In this document: positions 1 to 8,478 of the stretch, piece after piece
How the letters are laid out: each line of letters opens with the position of its first letter
Position numbering within the stretch: position 1 is the first letter of the stretch
Source: CAVEFW01 sp964579575
Lineage (GTDB): Bacteria; Actinomycetota; Coriobacteriia; Coriobacteriales; Eggerthellaceae
Assembly (NCBI GenBank): GCA_964579575.1
Contig: CAZOGL010000002.1
Coordinates: 46,802 to 110,801 of the forward strand
Direction of reading: 5' to 3'
DNA length: 64,000 nt
Notes under the pieces: generated by a model
What the model saw: only the letters and a program-made list of their open reading frames with translations
Told to the model about the DNA's origin: nothing
Databases searched by the model: none
Made by a program: the position numbers and the translations under genes

Positions 1-1
1 A

Positions 2-1165
2 GAGAATGAGGATGGCACCGAGTCCTATTTCGGATACCGCTATTTCGTCTCAAAGACCGAGGGTAGCGTCGCCGCTGTCGCCATGTCTGGTTACGTGGTT
101 GTCTACGTTCCCGCTGCGGCGGCAGGCGAGCAGAGTTGGACGCTCGGTAACGCAGATGACGAGAGTGCCATCAAGGCGTTGCTTATCGGTCTTGATGAGC
201 AGGCAGCCGCGGGTGGCGCGGTCTTCGACGCGGATGCGACATGGTATTTCACCTCCGACAAGGAGTACGTTGTCGGTGATATCGCCTTCAAGTTTGATCA
301 GGAGGTCAAGGAGGGACAATTCTACACATGCGTCATCGGCGTGGACGGTTCCGATATCACCGATGACTCCAATCCCGCTTTCGACAAGCCGAACCATGCG
401 GATTCCGCACGCCTTGTCGCCTCGAGCGAGGTCAACATAGTCCAGGAAGCAGGGGGTATCGCTGCGATCGGAGAGTTCCTGACGACGCTTGATTGGAGCC
501 CTCTTTGGATTACGCTCAAGACGACGGGTGTCGCCATCCTCTTCATCTTTGTGCTTGGTCTCGCGGCGGCGTACTTCACCCTCCACATCAATCCAAGCGC
601 GCAAAACTTCTTCGATTCGATATTCACGATTCCGATGGTCTTGCCGCCGACGGTTTGCGGCTTTGTACTGTTGTATCTGTGCGGTTCCAAGACGCCCTTT
701 GGCGAATTTTTCATAGACATCGGATTTCCGTTGATATTCAGTTGGCCGGCGACCGTCATCGCTGCGGTAGTCGTTGCGTTCCCTTTGATGTATCGCAACG
801 CACGCGGCGCCTTTGAGAACCTTGATCCCAACATGCTTGACGCGGCGCGCACGCTCGGGTGGAGCAATGGGCGTATCTTCTTCAAGCTCATGCTTCCGCT
901 CTCTTGGAGCTCCATCGCCGCGGCGACGGTTCTCGCGTTTGCGCGCGCGCTCGGCGAGTTCGGCGCAACGTTGTTCCTCGCGGGCAACTACATCGGTATC
1001 ACCCGCACGATCCCTATCGCCATCTACTTCGAGTGGATGAACGGCAACGATGCGGTTGCGTGGTTCTGGGTCGCCATCATCATCGTGTTCAGCTTCCTCG
1101 TCATCCTTTTCATCAACCTGTGGAGCAACCACACGACGAAGTATCGCAAGCGCGAGACCGAGTAG
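2..1165 (+). CDS. modB: Molybdate ABC transporter permease ModB, 5' truncated, with extra N-terminal domain
   Basis: The reading frame is open from the first bases of the window, so the true start lies upstream. The last ~235 residues form a ModB/CysT-type permease with about five to six membrane segments and the cytoplasmic EAA loop (DAARTLGWSNGRIFF) that docks on the ATPase. It would move molybdate (or tungstate) inward using ModC, encoded 10 nt downstream. The ~150 visible residues before the first membrane helix are soluble-looking and are not part of a normal ~225-residue ModB. They may be an extracytoplasmic domain, possibly a large insertion after an unseen first helix. Permease identity is sure; exact substrate and the N-terminal domain are not. 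Confidence 0.85.
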   Translation, partial: ENEDGTESYFGYRYFVSKTEGSVAAVAMSGYVVVYVPAAAAGEQSWTLGNADDESAIKALLIGLDEQAAAGGAVFDADATWYFTSDKEYVVGDIAFKFDQEVKEGQFYTCVIGVDGSDITDDSNPAFDKPNHADSARLVASSEVNIVQEAGGIAAIGEFLTTLDWSPLWITLKTTGVAILFIFVLGLAAAYFTLHINPSAQNFFDSIFTIPMVLPPTVCGFVLLYLCGSKTPFGEFFIDIGFPLIFSWPATVIAAVVVAFPLMYRNARGAFENLDPNMLDAARTLGWSNGRIFFKLMLPLSWSSIAAATVLAFARALGEFGATLFLAGNYIGITRTIPIAIYFEWMNGNDAVAWFWVAIIIVFSFLVILFINLWSNHTTKYRKRETE

Positions 1166-1175
1166 GAGTGAGATC

Positions 1176-2300
1176 ATGCTGCAAGTTGATATCAAAAAAC
1201 AGTTTGGCGACTTCAATCTCGAGATGGCCTTTGAGGCGGGGGATGAGACAGTCGGCCTCCTCGGTGCGAGCGGTTGCGGTAAGAGCGTCACTATGCGCTC
1301 CATCGCTGGAATCGAACGCCCTGACGAGGGGAAGATCGTGGTGAACGGAATCGTGTTCTTCGATCGCGCGAAGGGTAAGAAGGCTAAAGTCGACCTGACG
1401 CCGCAAGAACGCAAGACCGCGCTGCTTTTCCAAAACTACATGCTGTTTCCGAACTTGACGATTGAGGATAACGTTGCCGCGGGCATCGGAAAGGATGTCC
1501 CAAAGGCAAAACGCATGGATATCGTTGAGGGCGAGTTGCAACGCTTCGGCCTCAAGGGCTTCAACAAGCGCTATCCCGCCCAACTCTCCGGTGGCCAACA
1601 ACAGCGCGTCGCCTTGGCTCGCATGCTTGCGGCAAAGCCGGGCATCCTCATGCTTGACGAACCGTTTTCCGCGCTTGATGCACACCTGAAGGGAGTCCTT
1701 GAGCAAAATCTCGTGAGTCTGTTCGACGCGTTCAAGGGCACGATTTTGTATGTGAGCCACGACATCGACGAGGCGCTGCGTTTTTGCGATCGTATCGTGG
1801 TCGTTGACGCGGGACATATCATGGAGATTTCTACGGGGGACGAGCTCGTCAACAATCCGAAATCTCGCGCGAGCATCAAGCTTTCGGGATGCAAAAACGA
1901 GACAGATGCGCGAAAGGCGGGGGAGACCACACTCCACCTCCCGAAGTGGGGTATCGACCTGGACATGCAGCGACCGGTCCCAGATGATGCCTGTGCGATC
2001 GGTATCCGCGCCTTCTACGTAAAGCTGGCCGAAGGTCCGGGGGTCAACAGTTTCCGGGTGCGCGTCGACCGAGTGAGCGATTCGCGATTCGAGCGCACAG
2101 TGTTGCTTTCGTTCCTTGACCGCGACGAGTCCGACTATCCGACGATTGAGGATCGTAACGAGGACGAGATGAAGTACCTGCACCAACATCTGTTTTGGCG
2201 TATCGACAAGTTGGCGGTGCCCAAGGAGAAATTGCCCGAAGAGGGAGACGAGTTTTGGGTTCGTCTCGATGTGAAGAACGTGTACGTCGTCAATCGCTGA
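1176..2300 (+). CDS. modC: Molybdate ABC transporter ATP-binding protein ModC
   Basis: 374 residues. ATPase that drives molybdate import with ModB. Visible motifs: Walker A GASGCGKS, ABC signature LSGGQQQRVALARM, Walker B GILMLDEP and the switch His in VSHDIDEA. The ~120 residues after the ATPase domain occupy the place of the molybdate-sensing C-terminal region of ModC but do not show an obvious TOBE repeat. The ATG at 1176 follows GGAGTGAG and lies 10 nt after the modB stop, so the two genes are translated from one message. A stem-loop follows the stop. Nearby moaA and moaC support molybdenum as the substrate. Confidence 0.9.
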   Translation: MLQVDIKKQFGDFNLEMAFEAGDETVGLLGASGCGKSVTMRSIAGIERPDEGKIVVNGIVFFDRAKGKKAKVDLTPQERKTALLFQNYMLFPNLTIEDNVAAGIGKDVPKAKRMDIVEGELQRFGLKGFNKRYPAQLSGGQQQRVALARMLAAKPGILMLDEPFSALDAHLKGVLEQNLVSLFDAFKGTILYVSHDIDEALRFCDRIVVVDAGHIMEISTGDELVNNPKSRASIKLSGCKNETDARKAGETTLHLPKWGIDLDMQRPVPDDACAIGIRAFYVKLAEGPGVNSFRVRVDRVSDSRFERTVLLSFLDRDESDYPTIEDRNEDEMKYLHQHLFWRIDKLAVPKEKLPEEGDEFWVRLDVKNVYVVNR

Positions 2301-2323
2301 GTTTCACCCGCGTCTTTACCACG

Positions 2324-2370
2324 TGGCTTGACGTGTCGTCTTCCAGGCGGCGGGTCAAGCCATTTCTTTG
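2324..2370 (+). terminator. Probable intrinsic terminator of modBC
   Basis: Perfect 9-bp arms TGGCTTGAC (2324-2332) and GTCAAGCCA (2354-2362) with a long loop, followed by TTTCTTT. It lies 24 nt after the modC stop, between convergent modC and the AEC carrier. The long loop lowers confidence. Confidence 0.5.
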
Positions 2371-2433
2371 CTTGGGGGTCTCGCTTGTTTGTGGGCTTCG
2401 CTTGTTCGAGGGTCTTGCCTTTTTGTTTGGGGC

Positions 2434-3369
2434 CTAGCTCAACAACATCATAAGGATAGGGATCGTCACAAGGCTGAACACGGTTGTGATGAACGTTGCC
2501 TGCGCCATGGTCTTGGCGTTTCCTCCATACTCGTAGCAAAACATGGTTCCGTTGGTTGCGACCGGCATGCCGCACAAGACGATCAGGGTGCCTAACAAGA
2601 CGGGGTCGGAGACGAAGAAGTGCAACACGAACCAGATCGCTGCGGGTATGACAAGCAAACGGGAAAAGGACGATATCCAAAGCTTGCCTCCGCCTATAAG
2701 TTCCTTGAGGGGGAGGTTTGCCAAAGAGGATCCGATGATGAGCAGCGATGCTGGTGTCGTCATGGAGCCGAGCGTGCTCAAGGTCTCACCAAGCACGGGA
2801 ACGGCATGCACGCCGAGCAGCGTTAAAATGACGGCGGCAAAGCAGCAGACGAAACAGGGGCTGAGGAAGTTCTTCAGACTGAATTTGACCTTGACACCGT
2901 AATCGTTGTCCTGTGCGATGAACCAGATACCCAGGGTGAAGCAAAGCAGGTTGAACGGAATCTGGAAGATGCTGACGTATATGAGGCTCTCGCTCCCAAA
3001 GATCGCGCTGCAGACGGGGTAGCCGATGAAACCCACGTTGCCAAAAAGCATCATGTAGCGAAACACGCCCTGGTTTCCGCGATGGATGCGCAGGATGAAC
3101 GTGAGGGCGAACGCCGCTATGATCATGATGACATAGCAGACAAGGGAAAAGACAAATCCGCTTCCCAATTGCTCGAGGGAGGGTACCGACTCCGCATCAA
3201 GGGTTGCGGCGAGGATCATCGCCGGCAAGGGAACGGTTAGCACCAATTTTGATAGGCTGCGATCGATACCATCGTCCATCCATCCGACCTTTTTTGCAGC
3301 ATATCCAGCCGCGACGATGAGAAACAACATCGCCATTTGGGAAAATACTTGTACAAATTGCTCGCTCAC
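2434..3369 (-). CDS. AEC (auxin efflux carrier) family transporter
   Basis: 311 residues, the usual length for the bacterial AEC/malate-permease family. About ten hydrophobic segments run the whole length, in two halves separated by a short polar stretch (around residue 160). Family members export or exchange organic acids or related anions; the substrate cannot be read from sequence. The start is a GTG at 3369 preceded by GGAAGAGGG. A TATACT -10-like box lies about 40 nt upstream on the minus strand, divergent from moaA. The 3' end converges on modC. Confidence 0.85.
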   Translation of the reverse strand: MSEQFVQVFSQMAMLFLIVAAGYAAKKVGWMDDGIDRSLSKLVLTVPLPAMILAATLDAESVPSLEQLGSGFVFSLVCYVIMIIAAFALTFILRIHRGNQGVFRYMMLFGNVGFIGYPVCSAIFGSESLIYVSIFQIPFNLLCFTLGIWFIAQDNDYGVKVKFSLKNFLSPCFVCCFAAVILTLLGVHAVPVLGETLSTLGSMTTPASLLIIGSSLANLPLKELIGGGKLWISSFSRLLVIPAAIWFVLHFFVSDPVLLGTLIVLCGMPVATNGTMFCYEYGGNAKTMAQATFITTVFSLVTIPILMMLLS

Positions 3370-3490
3370 GTGAAACTGCGCCCTCTTCCTATTTCTCGGT
3401 CAGTCAGTATAGCAACGTTTTGTTTCCTGCGCATTACCTCGGGTTCATAACGATTGCTATCCTCCGTCGCTGATGTGTTGTGCAAAGTCG

Positions 3491-3496
3491 TATAAT
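3491..3496 (+). promoter_or_regulatory. TATAAT -10 box of moaA
   Basis: A consensus TATAAT at 3491-3496 with no clear -35. It predicts transcription from about 3503, which rules out the upstream ATG codons at 3480 and 3495 and supports the TTG start at 3531. Confidence 0.55.
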
Positions 3497-3530
3497 GACG
3501 GGACAAAACCACACGGAGAGGGGGGTTTGG

Positions 3531-4532
3531 TTGAAGGACTCGCACGGGCGCACGATCGATTACATGCGCATCTCTTTGACAGACCGCTGTAATTTTCGTT
3601 GCATATATTGCATGCCTGAAGAGGGCGTTACGCCCTTGTGCCATCAGGACATTTTGACATTCGACGAGATTTTGGCCATTGTTCGCAACGCTGCCGACAT
3701 GGGTGTCCGCCGTATCCGTCTTACCGGCGGGGAGCCTCTTGTCCGCAAGGGCGTTGTGAACCTCATCGAGCAGATGAGCGCCATTCCCGGTATCGACGAT
3801 ATCTCCATGACCACCAACGGTGTCCTTTTGCCTCGCATGGCCAAGGATTTGCGCGCTGCCGGCTTGAAGCGCGTCAACATCTCTTTGGACACCCTCGACT
3901 CTGGCCAGTTCACCTATGTGACCCGCGTCGGCGTGTTGCAAGACACGCTTGCTGGAATCGAGGCCGCGCTCAAAGAGGGTTTTGACCCCATCAAGATCAA
4001 TGCCGTCACGGTTCGACGCCTAAACCAGGATTACCTCGCGTTCGCGAAGCTCTCCGTTGACCGTCCGCTCCACGTTCGCTTCATCGAGTACATGCCGGTG
4101 GGGGAGAGCGGCGGCGCTGACGGAAGCGGTTGGGGCAAGGAGGACGTCATCTCGAGCGAGGAGGTGCGTGCCCTCATCAATGAGCGCGCTGTCGGCGAAG
4201 GCCTCGGTGAGCTCATCCCTGCTGAGAAGAGCCGCCCTGACGGAGGTGGCCCTGCCGAGTATTATCGTTTCCGCGACGCCCAGGGTACCGTTGGCTTTAT
4301 CAGCCCCCTCTCCCGTCATTTTTGCAAGAGTTGTAACCGTTTGCGGCTATCCGCGGATGGCCGCATCATGCCGTGTCTGTTCAGCGACGACTATTTTGAC
4401 ATCAAGGAGGCTGCGGGTTCCGGAGACGACGAGCGCATCCGCGAGGTTCTCAACCTTGCCATCGGCAACAAGCCTGATGAGCATCACGACCGGGTGGGAA
4501 CTGAGCGAGGTATGTCCCAAATCGGTGGCTAA
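3531..4532 (+). CDS. moaA: GTP 3',8-cyclase MoaA
   Basis: 333 residues. Radical SAM enzyme that, with MoaC, turns GTP into cyclic pyranopterin monophosphate, the first step of molybdenum cofactor synthesis. The N-terminal 4Fe-4S motif CNFRCIYC and GGEP motif are present, as is the C-terminal second cluster motif FCKSCNRLR followed by MPCLF. It ends in the family-typical RGMSQIGG. The TTG at 3531 is chosen because GGAGAGGGG lies 5-6 nt before it and the upstream ATGs overlap the promoter. moaC follows 43 nt downstream, in the same direction. Confidence 0.95.
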   Translation: MKDSHGRTIDYMRISLTDRCNFRCIYCMPEEGVTPLCHQDILTFDEILAIVRNAADMGVRRIRLTGGEPLVRKGVVNLIEQMSAIPGIDDISMTTNGVLLPRMAKDLRAAGLKRVNISLDTLDSGQFTYVTRVGVLQDTLAGIEAALKEGFDPIKINAVTVRRLNQDYLAFAKLSVDRPLHVRFIEYMPVGESGGADGSGWGKEDVISSEEVRALINERAVGEGLGELIPAEKSRPDGGGPAEYYRFRDAQGTVGFISPLSRHFCKSCNRLRLSADGRIMPCLFSDDYFDIKEAAGSGDDERIREVLNLAIGNKPDEHHDRVGTERGMSQIGG

Positions 4533-4575
4533 ACCGCGGCGATCCTGTGATAACGATTCTTGAGAAGGGGAGACG

Positions 4576-5133
4576 ATGATGGCTGAGACTATTCCAGGTG
4601 GATTGAGCGCCGGCAACGCAGAGATTACCGGTGCCGACTCCGGTACGCTGACCCACGTTGACGAGAAGGGTGCCGTTCGCATGGTCGACGTGTCCGAGAA
4701 GGACGACACCAAGCGTATCGCGACCGCCGAGGGCTTCATCTTCATGCACGAGGACACGCTCAACATGATCGTGGACGGAACAGCTGCCAAGGGCGACGTC
4801 TTGGCGTGCGCTCGCGTCGCGGGCATCATGGGGTGCAAACAGACGAGCAGCCTGATACCTATGTGCCACCCGCTCAACATCACGAAGAGCAAGTGCGAGC
4901 TGGAGCCTATTCTTCCCGGTGAGCGCGAGGACGGGCGCGTTGGTATCCACGCCTTGATGACGACGGGGGTGACCGGAAAGACCGGAATCGAGATGGAGGC
5001 CCTAACCGGCGTCTCCATTGCGTTGTTGACGGTGTACGACATGTGCAAGGCGGTAGATAGAGGCATGGAGATTTGCGATGTCCGCCTCCTTCGCAAAGAG
5101 GGCGGCAAAACCGGTCTTTGGACGCGCGACTAG
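4576..5133 (+). CDS. moaC: Cyclic pyranopterin monophosphate synthase MoaC
   Basis: 185 residues. Acts after MoaA on 3',8-cyclo-GTP to give cyclic pyranopterin monophosphate. Family motifs are visible: MVDVSEKDDTKRIA, the IPMCHPLNITK active-site stretch and MEALTGVSIALLTVYDMCK. It has about 20 extra N-terminal residues compared with the usual ~160. The start ATG at 4576 follows AGAAGGGGAG. A GC-rich terminator follows immediately. Confidence 0.95.
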   Translation: MMAETIPGGLSAGNAEITGADSGTLTHVDEKGAVRMVDVSEKDDTKRIATAEGFIFMHEDTLNMIVDGTAAKGDVLACARVAGIMGCKQTSSLIPMCHPLNITKSKCELEPILPGEREDGRVGIHALMTTGVTGKTGIEMEALTGVSIALLTVYDMCKAVDRGMEICDVRLLRKEGGKTGLWTRD

Positions 5134-5141
5134 CGTTTTGG

Positions 5142-5169
5142 CGCCGCCTAGAAGGGCGGCGTTTTCCTT
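5142..5169 (+). terminator. Intrinsic terminator of moaAC
   Basis: Perfect CGCCGCC/GGCGGCG stem (5142-5148 and 5155-5161) with a 6-nt loop, then TTTTCCTTT. It sits between moaC and the PHP gene and ends 15 nt before that gene's start, so it could also act as an attenuator for it. Confidence 0.75.
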
Positions 5170-5184
5170 TGAGAGGGGACGACG

Positions 5185-6066
5185 ATGGGTGCACACTCCA
5201 CGTTTCATAACCATACGACCTTTTGTGACGGCAAAAGCACGGTGAAAGAGATGGTGCGGGCGGCCATCGATGCTGGTTGTGCATCGATAGGGTTCTCTGG
5301 GCATAGCTATACCTGGTTCGATGAGAGCTATTGCATGAGCCGCGAGGGCGTTCGACAATATCGCGCTGAGGTCGAACGCGTGCGCCAAGTCTCGCCGTCC
5401 ATCCGTGTGCTTTGCGGGGTCGAGCAGGATTACTTCTCCGAAGAGTCCACGGATGGTTTTGACTATGCGATCGGGTCGGTCCACTATGTGCGTGTCGCCG
5501 CTGACGGGAGTTGCGCGGCCGCGGGGGTTTTGGCGGACGCTCCTGGTTGCGTTGCTGAGAAACTTGCCCGTGAAGGCAAGGTCCCCGTGGGCATCCCTGG
5601 GAGAGACGGGGAGGTGTTTCTCGATGTGGACAACACCGAGGATGCGTTTCTCGGCGCGATTGACCAATACTTCTCCGGTGATGTATATGCGTTTTGCAAG
5701 GCGTATTTTGCGCAGGTCGAAGACGTGGTGCGCAAGACCCATTGCGCGTTTGTGGGCCACTTCGACTTGGTGACCAAGTTCAACGAGGGCGATCGGCTCT
5801 TCAACACGTCGGATGCCCGCTATCGCGAGCCAGCGCTTGCGGCTGTCCGCTCACTTTGCGAGCAGGGGGCGATATTCGAGGTCAACACGGGGGCCATGGC
5901 GAAGGGATATCGCACCACGCCCTATCCCGCCCCGTTCATTCTCGACGCCATTCGAGACGCGGGGCGCCCGGTCATCCTCTCGGCGGATTGCCACCATGCG
6001 AACTACCTTCAATTCGCCCTTGATGATGAGCTTGCCGCGGGATGCGAAATCTTGCGCGAGTTGTAA
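5185..6066 (+). CDS. PHP-domain histidinol-phosphatase-like hydrolase
   Basis: 293 residues. PHP-fold metallophosphatase of the HisJ/HisK group; family members remove phosphate from L-histidinol phosphate. Metal-ligand motifs run in order: FHNHTTFCDGK near the N-terminus, FSGHSYTW, GVEQDY, IGSVHY, VGHFDLVTKF and SADCHHA near the C-terminus. The ATG at 5185 follows GAGAGGGGA. No other his genes are in view, so the exact substrate is inferred from family resemblance. It follows the moaC terminator directly. Confidence 0.8.
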   Translation: MGAHSTFHNHTTFCDGKSTVKEMVRAAIDAGCASIGFSGHSYTWFDESYCMSREGVRQYRAEVERVRQVSPSIRVLCGVEQDYFSEESTDGFDYAIGSVHYVRVAADGSCAAAGVLADAPGCVAEKLAREGKVPVGIPGRDGEVFLDVDNTEDAFLGAIDQYFSGDVYAFCKAYFAQVEDVVRKTHCAFVGHFDLVTKFNEGDRLFNTSDARYREPALAAVRSLCEQGAIFEVNTGAMAKGYRTTPYPAPFILDAIRDAGRPVILSADCHHANYLQFALDDELAAGCEILREL

Positions 6067-6107
6067 ACCCTCTCGAGAGGTGCGCGTCCTTCTTCGAGAG
6101 ACGTACG

Positions 6108-6146
6108 TCCATCGATTGGCTCCAAGTATCCATCGATTGGCTCCAA
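6108..6146 (+). repeat. Two-copy direct repeat upstream of yebC
   Basis: TCCATCGATTGGCTCCAA occurs at 6108-6125 and again at 6129-6146 (period 21, perfect). It lies in the 155-nt gap between the PHP gene and yebC. Confidence 0.85.
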
Positions 6147-6221
6147 CGGGTGTCTTTTCGCAAGGAGACGCATGTGGTACTATAAGCGGCTGGTATTTGC
6201 AATTATCGAAAGGTTTGAGAT

Positions 6222-7019
6222 ATGTCCGGACATTCAAAGTGGGCTACCACGAAGCACAAGAAGGCCGCTGCTGACTCCAAGCGTTCCGCTCTGTTCAGCA
6301 AGCTGGCTCGTCAGATTACCGTTGCTGCAAAGACGGGCGGTGACCCCAACCCCGACAACAACGCCTCCCTGGCTGCTGCTGTCGAACGTGCCAAGGCCCA
6401 ATCCATGCCGAAGGACAAGATCAAGAACGCAATCGACAAGGCTTTCGGCGCTGGCAAGGATGCCAACAACTACGAAACGGTTATCTATGAGGGCTATGGT
6501 CCTTGTGGTGTTGCCATCTATTGCGAGGCTCTGACCGACAATCGCAACCGTACCGCTGCCGATGTTCGCGCTGCATTCACCCACTCCGGTGGCAATCTTG
6601 GCACCAGCGGCTCTGTTGCATTCCAATTTGAGCGCATCGGCCAGATCATCGTCGAGAAGGTCATCAAGGGCGAGGGCAAAAAGGATCCTGACCGCGACAA
6701 TCTCGTTGACGAGGATGCGGTTGAGATGGCGGCTCTCGAGGCGGGCGCCAATGACTACGAGGACGCCGGTGACGAGTGGATTATCACTACTGATGCGGGT
6801 GATTTGATGGCCGTCAAGAAGGCCCTCGAGGAGCAAGGCATCGAAGTCAAGGGCGCTGAGCTTACCATGGAGGCGACGACCCCCCAAGCGGTCACGCTTG
6901 AGGAGGCCAAGAAGGTCATGCGTCTCGTTGACAAGCTCGAGGAGCTTGAGGACCTTCAGGAGGTCTATCACACCATGGATCTCACCGATGAGATTTTAGA
7001 GGCGTTCGACGCAGAGTAG
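6222..7019 (+). CDS. yebC: YebC/PmpR-family translation or transcription factor
   Basis: 265 residues, slightly longer than the usual ~245. It begins with the family hallmark MSGHSKW followed by KHKKAAADSKR. Other hallmarks are GGDPNPDNN, NIGTSGSVAF-like GNLGTSGSVAFQF and the alternating acidic C-terminal domain. YebC proteins act in the cytoplasm; some regulate transcription and others help ribosomes through proline stretches. The ATG at 6222 follows AAAGGTTTGAG. The usual neighbours ruvCAB lie 0.9 kb downstream, interrupted by a nitroreductase. The last codons and stop are duplicated just after the gene. Confidence 0.93.
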   Translation: MSGHSKWATTKHKKAAADSKRSALFSKLARQITVAAKTGGDPNPDNNASLAAAVERAKAQSMPKDKIKNAIDKAFGAGKDANNYETVIYEGYGPCGVAIYCEALTDNRNRTAADVRAAFTHSGGNLGTSGSVAFQFERIGQIIVEKVIKGEGKKDPDRDNLVDEDAVEMAALEAGANDYEDAGDEWIITTDAGDLMAVKKALEEQGIEVKGAELTMEATTPQAVTLEEAKKVMRLVDKLEELEDLQEVYHTMDLTDEILEAFDAE

Positions 7020-7051
7020 CGTTGTTCAATTCGCTCGACGCAGAGTAGCGT
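7006..7051 (+). repeat. Duplicated 3' end of yebC including the stop codon
   Basis: TCGACGCAGAGTAGCGT at 7006-7022 contains the yebC stop (TAG). An identical 17-nt copy lies at 7035-7051. Confidence 0.9.
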
Positions 7052-7071
7052 CTTTGCAACCAAACAAAATG

Positions 7072-7099
7072 GAGAAGGCCGATAGGGCCTTCTCTTTTG
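7072..7099 (+). terminator. Intrinsic terminator of yebC
   Basis: Perfect 9-bp stem GAGAAGGCC/GGCCTTCTC (7072-7080, 7086-7094), 5-nt loop, then TTTTGT. Confidence 0.85.
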
Positions 7100-7206
7100 T
7101 ATGGTATTATACCCAGTCAAGAATAGTTTTCACACATTTTCGTGATGTGCGGATTACAAAATTCTCCATCCCCATATATCAAAGCACCGAGGTCCTAAGG
7201 GAGGAT

Positions 7207-7731
7207 ATGAATATGGATGCGATTTTTGCTCGAAAAAGCGTGAGCGACTTCCAAGAAAAGGCTATTGAGCCGAGGAAGGTCAAGAAGCTTATGAAGGCCG
7301 CCATGGCAGCTCCTTCGGCAGAAGATCAACAACCTTGGGAATTCTACCTTGTGACCGATAGGGGCCTTTGCGAAAAGCTCTCGACCTGCAGCAGGTTTGC
7401 GGGTCCTGCCGAGAAGGCTCCCCTGTGCATCGTCCCTTGCTATGCGAGTCGTACTCGTCACAAGGATTACGTTATTCAGGAAATGGCGGCTAGCTGCGAG
7501 AATATCCTGCTCGAGGCGACACATCTTGATCTCGGCGCGATTTGGTTTGGCATCGCCCCCAAGGAGGGACGCATGGAGTTGGTGCGCAATGCGCTCAACA
7601 TCCCGAAGCACCTCAAGCCTTTTGCCATTATTGCGGTGGGTTACCCGGCTGAGGAGGTCGGGAAACAACCCGATGGCTACGATGCTTCCAAGCTTCATTT
7701 CTATACGCTTCCCGAGGAGCGTTTCGAGTAG
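7207..7731 (+). CDS. Nitroreductase family FMN protein
   Basis: 174 residues, a short member of the nitroreductase fold. N-terminal FARKSVSDF matches the FMN-phosphate-binding RRSVRxF-type motif, followed by APSAEDQQPWEF (the PSxxNxQPW region) and a C-terminal AIIAVGYPAEE. Such enzymes use NAD(P)H and FMN to reduce nitro- or other electron-poor compounds; the substrate is unknown. The ATG at 7207 is chosen because GGGAGG ends 2-3 nt before; the second ATG, at 7213, has better spacing and is equally plausible. Flanked by terminators, so a one-gene unit. Confidence 0.85.
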   Translation: MNMDAIFARKSVSDFQEKAIEPRKVKKLMKAAMAAPSAEDQQPWEFYLVTDRGLCEKLSTCSRFAGPAEKAPLCIVPCYASRTRHKDYVIQEMAASCENILLEATHLDLGAIWFGIAPKEGRMELVRNALNIPKHLKPFAIIAVGYPAEEVGKQPDGYDASKLHFYTLPEERFE

Positions 7732-7759
7732 GAGAGAGGCAACGAACATAAACCCTACG

Positions 7760-7793
7760 AGGGTGGTGTCGCTTTAGCGGCACTGCCCTTTTT
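7760..7793 (+). terminator. Intrinsic terminator of the nitroreductase gene
   Basis: A 13-bp stem (7760-7772 with 7777-7789) containing three G-U pairs, a TTTA loop and a TTTTT tail. Confidence 0.8.
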
Positions 7794-7881
7794 CATGGTT
7801 GGGGGGGCGTGCGCATGGCAGAGAGACGTGGGTATGCTTGGGGGGATGCGGCTGACTTCGCAGCGCGGCTGTCATTTCCTC

Positions 7882-7909
7882 TTGAAAACATTTGTTCGCA
7901 TGCTATGAT
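7882..7909 (+). promoter_or_regulatory. ruvCAB promoter
   Basis: TTGAAA (7882-7887), 16-nt spacer ending in an extended -10 TGC, then TATGAT (7904-7909). Confidence 0.75.
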
Positions 7910-7926
7910 TAACGAACATACGTTTG
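7885..7926 (+). promoter_or_regulatory. LexA (SOS) box pair over the ruvCAB promoter
   Basis: CGAACATACGTTTG at 7913-7926 matches the Gram-positive LexA/DinR box CGAAC-RNRY-GTTYG at every position and covers the expected transcription start. A weaker box, AAAACATTTGTTCG (7885-7898), lies between -35 and -10. Its right half is perfect and its left half is degraded. LexA bound here would block ruvCAB until DNA damage. Confidence 0.75.
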
Positions 7927-7938
7927 AAAAGGAGAGTT

Positions 7939-8478
7939 TTGGCAATCGAGGAACGCATCGTATTGGGCATCGATCCGGGTTTGGCGAACACCGGTTGGGG
8001 TATCGTGCGTCAGCAGGGATCCCGCTTGGAGTGTTTGGCCTACGGTTGTGTCTCGACGCCACCCGAACAGCCTTTGGCTACGCGTTTGGGGAAGATACAT
8101 CAACAGATTGAGGCGGTCATAAGGCGTTTCAAACCAACCTGTTGCGGTATCGAGACGGTATGGTTCGGCCAAAATATCACGGCTGCATTCGCTACGGGCC
8201 AAGCACGCGGTGCTGCTTTGGTCGCGTGTGCCGACCATGGAATCGACGTGGGGGAATATACGCCGCGCCAGATCAAGCTTGCGGTGGTGGGGACTGGCTC
8301 TGCGGAGAAAGAGCAGGTCCAATACATGGTGAAACACCTTTTGGCGTTCGACGCTACCCCTAATCCCGACCACGCCTCTGACGCGCTTGCTGCGGCCATA
8401 TGCTATACGACTCACGAAGATGTAACGAAGCGGGAGAGGCGTCGCCTTGAGCAACAGGAGAAGGAGCTAGTGCGATGA
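7939..8478 (+). CDS. ruvC: Crossover junction endodeoxyribonuclease RuvC
   Basis: 179 residues. Dimeric endonuclease that resolves Holliday junctions bound by RuvAB. Catalytic acidic residues appear in place: D in LGIDPGLANTGW, E in GIETVWF, and the C-terminal HASDA (two Asp/His positions). The TTG at 7939 is preferred over an upstream TTG at 7924 because AAAGGAG lies 5-8 nt before it. It overlaps ruvA by 4 nt (ATGA), giving translational coupling. Probably SOS-regulated through the LexA box upstream. Confidence 0.95.
   Translation: MAIEERIVLGIDPGLANTGWGIVRQQGSRLECLAYGCVSTPPEQPLATRLGKIHQQIEAVIRRFKPTCCGIETVWFGQNITAAFATGQARGAALVACADHGIDVGEYTPRQIKLAVVGTGSAEKEQVQYMVKHLLAFDATPNPDHASDALAAAICYTTHEDVTKRERRRLEQQEKELVR

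Noticed and set aside
2398..2595. Small plus-strand frames between modC and moaA
   Set aside because: They are opposite the AEC carrier gene and have no ribosome site or recognisable product.
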